Positions 59,552-64,000 of a stretch of 64,000 nt of DNA are shown here, one piece after another. Position 1 is the stretch's first letter. The number at the start of each line of letters is the position of its first letter. Origin of the DNA: Sva-07 sp963710625 (GTDB lineage Bacteria > Actinomycetota > Acidimicrobiia > Acidimicrobiales > Ilumatobacteraceae); NCBI GenBank assembly GCA_963710625.1, contig CAVQBG010000013.1:62001-126000 (forward strand). The letters run 5' to 3'. The notes under the pieces are model-generated. The model saw only the letters and a program-made list of their open reading frames with translations, was not told the DNA's origin and did not search any database. A program made the position numbers and the translations under genes.

Positions 59552-62272
59552 CTAGTCGTGTCGGTCGGTCGCCCGGCGATGTCGGCGCACGAACTTGTCG
59601 AGCTCCATGGCGACGATGATCGACGTCGCCATCGCCACGATGCCGGCCCATGCATCGAGCCCGATCGGTTCGACACGCAGGACGTACTGCGTGACCGGCA
59701 GATAGAGCGCGAGGACGTGGACGCCGAGCGCTGCGACGGTCGCAATCAGGAGAAACGGGTTGGAGAACGGGCTGCGACGCAGGACCGACTCGGTCTCCGA
59801 TCTCGTGTTGCCCGCCTGGAACACCTGGAACACCACCATCGTGCTGAGCGCGACCGTGCGGGCGCTCTCGAGCGAACCGGTCGCATCGAGTTCCCACCGG
59901 AACATCAGGAGCATGCCGATCCCCATCACCACACCGGCGATGCCCACGCGCTCCCACAGCGCCCGGTCGAGCACTCCACCGCCCGTCCGTCTCGGTGGTC
60001 GTGCGAGGACCCCGGGTTCGGCGGGCTCGAAGGCGAGGGCGACGTCCTGGAGCCCGTTGGTGACGAGGTTGAGCCAGAGCAGCTGGGCGGGGATCAGCAC
60101 GAGCGGCCACTGGAGCCAGACGGCGAGCACGATCGCAACCACCTCGGCAGCGCCGGTCGACACGAGGAACAGCGTGACCTTGCGGATGTTGTCGAACGTC
60201 ACCCTCCCCTCTTCGACCGCGGCGACGATCGTGACGAAGTTGTCGTCGGCCAGCACCATCTCGCTGGCCTCGCGGGCGACGTCGGTGCCCTTGTCGCCCA
60301 TCGCGATGCCGATCTGGGCCGCTTTGAGCGCAGGAGCGTCGTTGACGCCGTCACCGGTCACGGCGACGACCTCCCCGTGCGATTGCAGCGCTCGCACGAT
60401 ACGAAGTTTGTCGCCGGGCGACACCCGCGCGTAGACGTCGCATCGGGTCACGCGATCGCGCAGGTCGGCGTCGGAGAGCGTGGAGAGGTCCGCGCCCGTC
60501 ACGACGTCGGCGGTCGGCTCGGCGAGGCCGAGTTCGACCGCCACCGAGCGAGCGGTCTCGACGTGGTCACCGGTGATCATCACCACGCGGATGCCCGCTG
60601 CCTGGCACCCGGCGATCGCATCGCCGACGCCGGCGCGAGGTGGGTCGATCATTCCCTGCAGGCCGACCAGGACGAGACCCTCGGGATCGTCGAGTTCGTC
60701 GGGGTCCGAGAGCGGTTCCGCCAGAGGCCGGTACGCGAACGCGAGTACCCGCCGACCGGATGCAGCCAGGTCCGCCGCCGCCATCGACACGGCGCCGGGG
60801 TCCAACGGCTCCGGGCCATCGTCGCCGAGCATCTCGGAGCACATCGCGATCACTCGCTCCGGGGCCCCCTTCACGAACACGATGTGCTCACCACGACGTG
60901 AGCGGACCGCTGCCGAGTACTGCCGGGCAGGCTCGAATGGGATCTCGGCGACCAGCGGGTAGGCGGCGCGGGCGTCCGCCGGCTCGATCCCGGCGGTCAG
61001 CGCGGAGAGCAGGAGGGCGATCTCGGTCGGATCGCCCGACGTGACGAGGTGATCGTCCGACCAGTAGAGCTCGGCTTCGTTCGCCAGGACGCCGCTGAGC
61101 AGCGTGAGGTGGAAAGCGCGTTCGTCGTCGACCGCTGCCGGCTCGGCGCCCTCGAGGAACTCACCGTCGGGGGCGCCGCCCGCGAGCATGTAGTGGTGGC
61201 CCGGCGTCCGGAGATCCTCGACCGTCATGCGGTTCTCGGTGAGCGTGCCCGTCTTGTCGGAGCTGATCACGGTGGTACTGCCGAGGGTCTCGACCGCCGG
61301 CAGACGGCGCACGATCGCGTGCCGCTGGGCCATCCGGCGGACCCCGACGGCGAGCGTGATCGTGACGGCCACCGGCAACCCCTCCGGCACCGCGGACACG
61401 GCGAGGGCGACGGAGACGAGGAACATCTCCTCCACCGACTCGCCGAGTGCGACGCCGCTCAGGAACGCGACCAGCGCCGCTCCCCCGACGGCGATGCCGA
61501 TCACCCGCGCGAAGCGGTCCATGCGCAGCTGCAGCGGCGTCGAACTCGTCGCCTCGTCGCGCATCAGCCCGGCGATCGCCCCGAGTTCGGTGTCCTCCCC
61601 CGTCGCCACGACCACACCGCTCCCCCGCCCTGCGGTGACGGTCGCCCCGGTGTAGGCCATGCACGGTCGGTCCGACAGACCTGCGACGGCAACGACCGGC
61701 TCGATGCGCTTGGTGACCGGCGCCGACTCGCCGGTCAGCAACGATTCGTCGACCTGGAGGGCGTTGACCGCCACGATCCGCAGGTCGGCGGGGACCCTCA
61801 TGCCCGATTCGAGCAGCACGATGTCGCCGGGGACGAGCTCGCGGCTGTCGATCTCCCGGTCGTGGCCGTCGCGCAGTACCCGGGTGTGCGGCACGACGAG
61901 TTGCATCAGCGACCTGACCGCGCCCTCCGCCCGCCGCTCCTGCGTGAAGCCGATGACGGCGTTGAGCACGAGGACGACGGCGATGACCGCGGCGTCGAGG
62001 AACTCGCGCAACACGACGGTGACGACGAAGGCGACCAGCAGGATGAAGATCAGCGGGCTGCGGAACTGCTCCGCGAACACCCGCACCGGCGATGGGGCTG
62101 CTTCCTCCTCCATCTGGTTGGGTCCGTACCGTTCACGGCGCGCCTCGACTTCGCGCTGGCCGAGTCCGTGGGCGTCGGTCGCGAGGCGCTCCCACACCTC
62201 GTCGACGTCGAGGGCATGCCACGGCACCGCGGTCGTCGTGGTGCCGGGAACCGCGTGCGCACCAGCTCCCAT
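59552..62272 (-). CDS. P2-type cation-transporting ATPase
   Basis: A 906-residue P-type ATPase of the P2 (Ca2+/Na+,K+-like) class. The N-terminal cytoplasmic region ends ARRERYGPNQ, the actuator loop has LLTGESAPV, helix M4 carries VPEGLP, the phosphorylated aspartate is in SSDKTGTLT, the nucleotide site in FVKGAPERV, and hinge motifs are MITGDHVETA and TGDGVNDAPALK. M6 reads NLVTNGLQDVAL. Around ten transmembrane helices are visible. Ca2+ or Mn2+ export is likely. ATG 62272 is chosen from CACGCT 6 nt upstream; an upstream ATG at 62383 would overlap the divergent gene. Confidence 0.92.
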   Translation of the reverse strand: MGAGAHAVPGTTTTAVPWHALDVDEVWERLATDAHGLGQREVEARRERYGPNQMEEEAAPSPVRVFAEQFRSPLIFILLVAFVVTVVLREFLDAAVIAVVLVLNAVIGFTQERRAEGAVRSLMQLVVPHTRVLRDGHDREIDSRELVPGDIVLLESGMRVPADLRIVAVNALQVDESLLTGESAPVTKRIEPVVAVAGLSDRPCMAYTGATVTAGRGSGVVVATGEDTELGAIAGLMRDEATSSTPLQLRMDRFARVIGIAVGGAALVAFLSGVALGESVEEMFLVSVALAVSAVPEGLPVAVTITLAVGVRRMAQRHAIVRRLPAVETLGSTTVISSDKTGTLTENRMTVEDLRTPGHHYMLAGGAPDGEFLEGAEPAAVDDERAFHLTLLSGVLANEAELYWSDDHLVTSGDPTEIALLLSALTAGIEPADARAAYPLVAEIPFEPARQYSAAVRSRRGEHIVFVKGAPERVIAMCSEMLGDDGPEPLDPGAVSMAAADLAASGRRVLAFAYRPLAEPLSDPDELDDPEGLVLVGLQGMIDPPRAGVGDAIAGCQAAGIRVVMITGDHVETARSVAVELGLAEPTADVVTGADLSTLSDADLRDRVTRCDVYARVSPGDKLRIVRALQSHGEVVAVTGDGVNDAPALKAAQIGIAMGDKGTDVAREASEMVLADDNFVTIVAAVEEGRVTFDNIRKVTLFLVSTGAAEVVAIVLAVWLQWPLVLIPAQLLWLNLVTNGLQDVALAFEPAEPGVLARPPRRTGGGVLDRALWERVGIAGVVMGIGMLLMFRWELDATGSLESARTVALSTMVVFQVFQAGNTRSETESVLRRSPFSNPFLLIATVAALGVHVLALYLPVTQYVLRVEPIGLDAWAGIVAMATSIIVAMELDKFVRRHRRATDRHD

Positions 62273-62355
62273 GCCCCCAGCGTGACGTCCCCGGACACGA
62301 CCGACCAGAGCCCAATGTCGCAAACGGAGGCGATGGTGTGCGGTATCGTCGCCCG

Positions 62356-62574
62356 ATGATGCGGGACGACCACCGGGTGCCAAGAACCGACCGAGGCGAT
62401 GCGACGATCTGGCTCATCATCATCGTGCCGATCCTGATCGTGGCGGTCATCGCGCTGACGTTCGCCATCTGGGCCTGGACCGGCCCGTTGATCGCTCTGC
62501 TGGCGTTCGCCGGGATGTGTACCGCCGGCGCCTCGGTCGCCACGACGCTCCAGCGCCGCAGCCGACTCGACTGA
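62356..62574 (+). CDS. Small two-helix membrane protein
   Basis: A 72-residue protein with a charged N-terminus (MMRDDHRVPRTDRGD), two hydrophobic helices (about residues 17-40 and 43-60) and a basic C-terminus (LQRRSRLD). No family is recognised. ATG 62356 lies 6 nt after TATCGT, so it has a leaderless promoter and is divergent from the ATPase over 83 bp. Its position suggests a possible ATPase accessory, which is only a guess. Confidence 0.6.
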   Translation: MMRDDHRVPRTDRGDATIWLIIIVPILIVAVIALTFAIWAWTGPLIALLAFAGMCTAGASVATTLQRRSRLD

Positions 62575-62714
62575 GACCAGCAGCGTCGCCCTCGGACATC
62601 GAGCGTGGGACGTCGGCAGGCCCATTCGCCGACACGCACCACGCAGAGTGGTCGTTCGACCTTGACGAGCGGTTCCCTTGCAGCGCAGGATGGACCTGGA
62701 AGGGGGTCGCACAC

Positions 62715-63860
62715 ATGGACCACGTCACGGACTCGGCTCGCAGCCGATCCGCCGCCCGCGTGTTCCTCAGCTACGCCGCCGAGGACGTGGGGAGTGCCCA
62801 GCGGCTCGCGTCGATCCTGACCGATCGCGGTTGGGACGTGTGGTGGGATCGCCGCCTGTTCGCCGGGACCTCGTTCGACGAAGTCATCGAAGAGCAACTC
62901 GACGCGGCTCGCGCCGTCATCGTCCTGTGGTCGACGACATCGGCGCAGTCGGAGTGGGTGCGCGCCGAAGCCACGGCGGCGGTCGAGCGAGACGTGCTGA
63001 TCCCGATCCTCATCGAACCGTGCCGGGTTCCCTTGCGGTTCCGCAACGTGCACACGCTCGATCTGTCGGAGTGGGACGGCGAACCCGTCGATGATCGTCT
63101 CCAGGAACTCGAACGCGCGTTGGAGAACCTCCAGCGGGCCGAGGTCGTCGACGAACCACGTGCCGCTCCCGCAGCCCCGGACCGCGCCGGGGACGATGAC
63201 CGATCGGACGAGGTCGACGTGGCGTCGTGGCCCGACGAACGCTCGACGACTGCCGATCTCGTCGACGACACCGCAACGGTCGGCCACGAGCCATGGTTTC
63301 GATGGCCATATGCGGTGGTGGCCGTCGGCGCGGTGGCGCTGATCATCGGGCTGATCGCGCTCGTGACCGGATCGGACTCATCGCCCACCGATCAGCAGCC
63401 AGATCCCCTGGCGGATCCACGATCGACGACGGTCGAGGAGACCAGCGCGCCGTCGCGCGACGACGACAACGAGCCGGATCGGACCGAAGCGGACGTGCGG
63501 TCAGACGGCCTCGACGTCGGCGACTGGATGTACGTCGGCGACAGCCGGGTGTCGACGAACGGACGATTCCGGCTGTGCCTGCAGGACGACGGCAACCTGG
63601 TGGTCGAGGACAACGACGATCCGCCCGCGCCACCGATCTGGGCGTCAGGCACCTACGGCCACCCGAATGCGGGGGCGCTGATGCAGCCCGACGGCAATTT
63701 CGTGATCTTCGGTGATCGGTCGTCGGGAGATCTGGTGGGAACCGTCGTGTTCCAAACGGGGACGGCGGGCAATGCCGGTGCCGTGCTCACCATCCGGAAC
63801 GACGGCGCGCTCGTGGTCGAGTCCCCATCGGGGGCCGTGCTGTTCGACAGCAACGACTGA
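62715..63860 (+). CDS. Membrane TIR-domain protein with extracytoplasmic lectin domain
   Basis: A 381-residue protein. Residues 14-120 are a TIR domain (RVFLSYAAEDVGSA, WDVWWDRRLFAG, and WSTTSAQSEWVRAEA with the candidate catalytic Glu85). An acidic linker (140-190) is followed by one transmembrane helix (about 197-218), a Pro/Asp-rich stretch and a C-terminal bulb-type lectin domain (265-381) with repeats LQDDGNLVV, MQPDGNFVIF and IRNDGALVV. The TIR part would be cytosolic and the lectin outside. Bacterial TIR domains often hydrolyse NAD in defence. A consensus-like promoter (TTGACG, 18 bp, CAGGAT) and Shine-Dalgarno AAGGGGG precede ATG 62715, unlike most genes here. Confidence 0.88.
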   Translation: MDHVTDSARSRSAARVFLSYAAEDVGSAQRLASILTDRGWDVWWDRRLFAGTSFDEVIEEQLDAARAVIVLWSTTSAQSEWVRAEATAAVERDVLIPILIEPCRVPLRFRNVHTLDLSEWDGEPVDDRLQELERALENLQRAEVVDEPRAAPAAPDRAGDDDRSDEVDVASWPDERSTTADLVDDTATVGHEPWFRWPYAVVAVGAVALIIGLIALVTGSDSSPTDQQPDPLADPRSTTVEETSAPSRDDDNEPDRTEADVRSDGLDVGDWMYVGDSRVSTNGRFRLCLQDDGNLVVEDNDDPPAPPIWASGTYGHPNAGALMQPDGNFVIFGDRSSGDLVGTVVFQTGTAGNAGAVLTIRNDGALVVESPSGAVLFDSND

Positions 63861-63946
63861 ACTGCGCGGCATCGCACCTCGAACTCCCCCACCGCGGTGA
63901 ATCGACCACGTTCCGCGCGAGCTAAGGTGGGCGAGGGAGGTGGCGC

Positions 63947-64000
63947 ATGGCCGCCAAGGGGTTGTCGATCGAGATGCTGCCGGCACGTCACGGCGATGCG
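63947..64000 (+). CDS. Start of a probable MBL-fold metallo-hydrolase, cut by window end
   Basis: Eighteen codons are visible: MAAKGLSIEMLPARHGDA. The IEMLPAxHGDA opening is typical of a metallo-beta-lactamase-fold group often found near bacterial conflict and TIR genes. TAAGGT (63923-63928) and a Shine-Dalgarno GGGAGGT precede ATG 63947, 86 bp after the TIR gene on the same strand. The assignment rests on this short stretch. Confidence 0.5.
   Translation, partial: MAAKGLSIEMLPARHGDA

Overview
The window is a dense, high-GC bacterial chromosome segment with about 58 protein genes, one tRNA and almost no long non-coding DNA; no gap between genes exceeds 300 bases. Gene content points to an actinobacterium, most likely class Acidimicrobiia (Ilumatobacter-like): a dimeric-type glycyl-tRNA synthetase, menaquinone synthesis, an MtrA/MtrB-like two-component pair followed by a lipoprotein, FadD15- and FadD19-like acyl-CoA synthetases, DUF2510, and a fused OleBC olefin enzyme. 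No IS element, prophage, CRISPR array or rRNA was seen. The organism call is an inference from gene families and base composition.

Layout: 1-12.3 kb holds a ProA-like dehydrogenase (cut by the window edge), a metallo-hydrolase, a LysM lipoprotein, glutamate synthase (gltBD), a PhyH-type dioxygenase, an amidase and a hydrolase. 12.3-18.2 kb has a crotonase, an FMN hydroxy-acid dehydrogenase, a GntR regulator divergent from aconitase, and a nitroreductase. 18.2-22.9 kb carries trpFBA and trpC split by polyphosphate kinase 2. 22.9-28.4 kb has glyS, three tandem 73-bp repeats, recO, a catalytically degenerate cis-prenyltransferase paralogue, uppS and a DinG helicase. 28.4-36.9 kb holds class I aldolase, fatty-acid and hydrolase genes, a two-component system with its lipoprotein, and era. 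36.9-47.5 kb is a menaquinone region (menG, menF, menD, menH, menA, menE) interleaved with MaoC/FadD, a DsbA-family protein and an amidase. 47.6-52.7 kb has an SDR, a DUF2510 membrane protein, ybeY-phoH, a GH10-type hydrolase and tRNA-Cys. 52.8-57.4 kb is an oleA-oleBC-oleD operon. 57.5-62.6 kb has an SDR, an amidohydrolase and a P-type ATPase. 62.7-64.0 kb holds a membrane TIR protein with an extracytoplasmic lectin domain, followed by the start of a probable metallo-hydrolase.

Expression style: most first genes of transcription units lack a Shine-Dalgarno and have a -10-like hexamer (TAnnnT or close, e.g. TAGCGT, TACCGT, TACGCT, GACACT) 6-9 nt before the start codon. This fits leaderless mRNAs and was used to choose many starts. 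Downstream operon genes commonly start with a 4-bp overlap (GTGA or ATGA). Several convergent pairs are closed by perfect hairpins whose arms contain the stop codons.

Best candidates for something new: (1) uppS lacks the C-terminal RxG tail while its divergent neighbour lacks the catalytic motifs but keeps RRFGG, the layout of the eukaryotic Nus1/NgBR plus Rer2/DHDDS heteromeric enzyme; (2) the TIR-transmembrane-lectin protein beside a metallo-hydrolase; (3) paired DosR-like boxes before class I aldolase; (4) divergent leaderless promoters sharing one -10 element.
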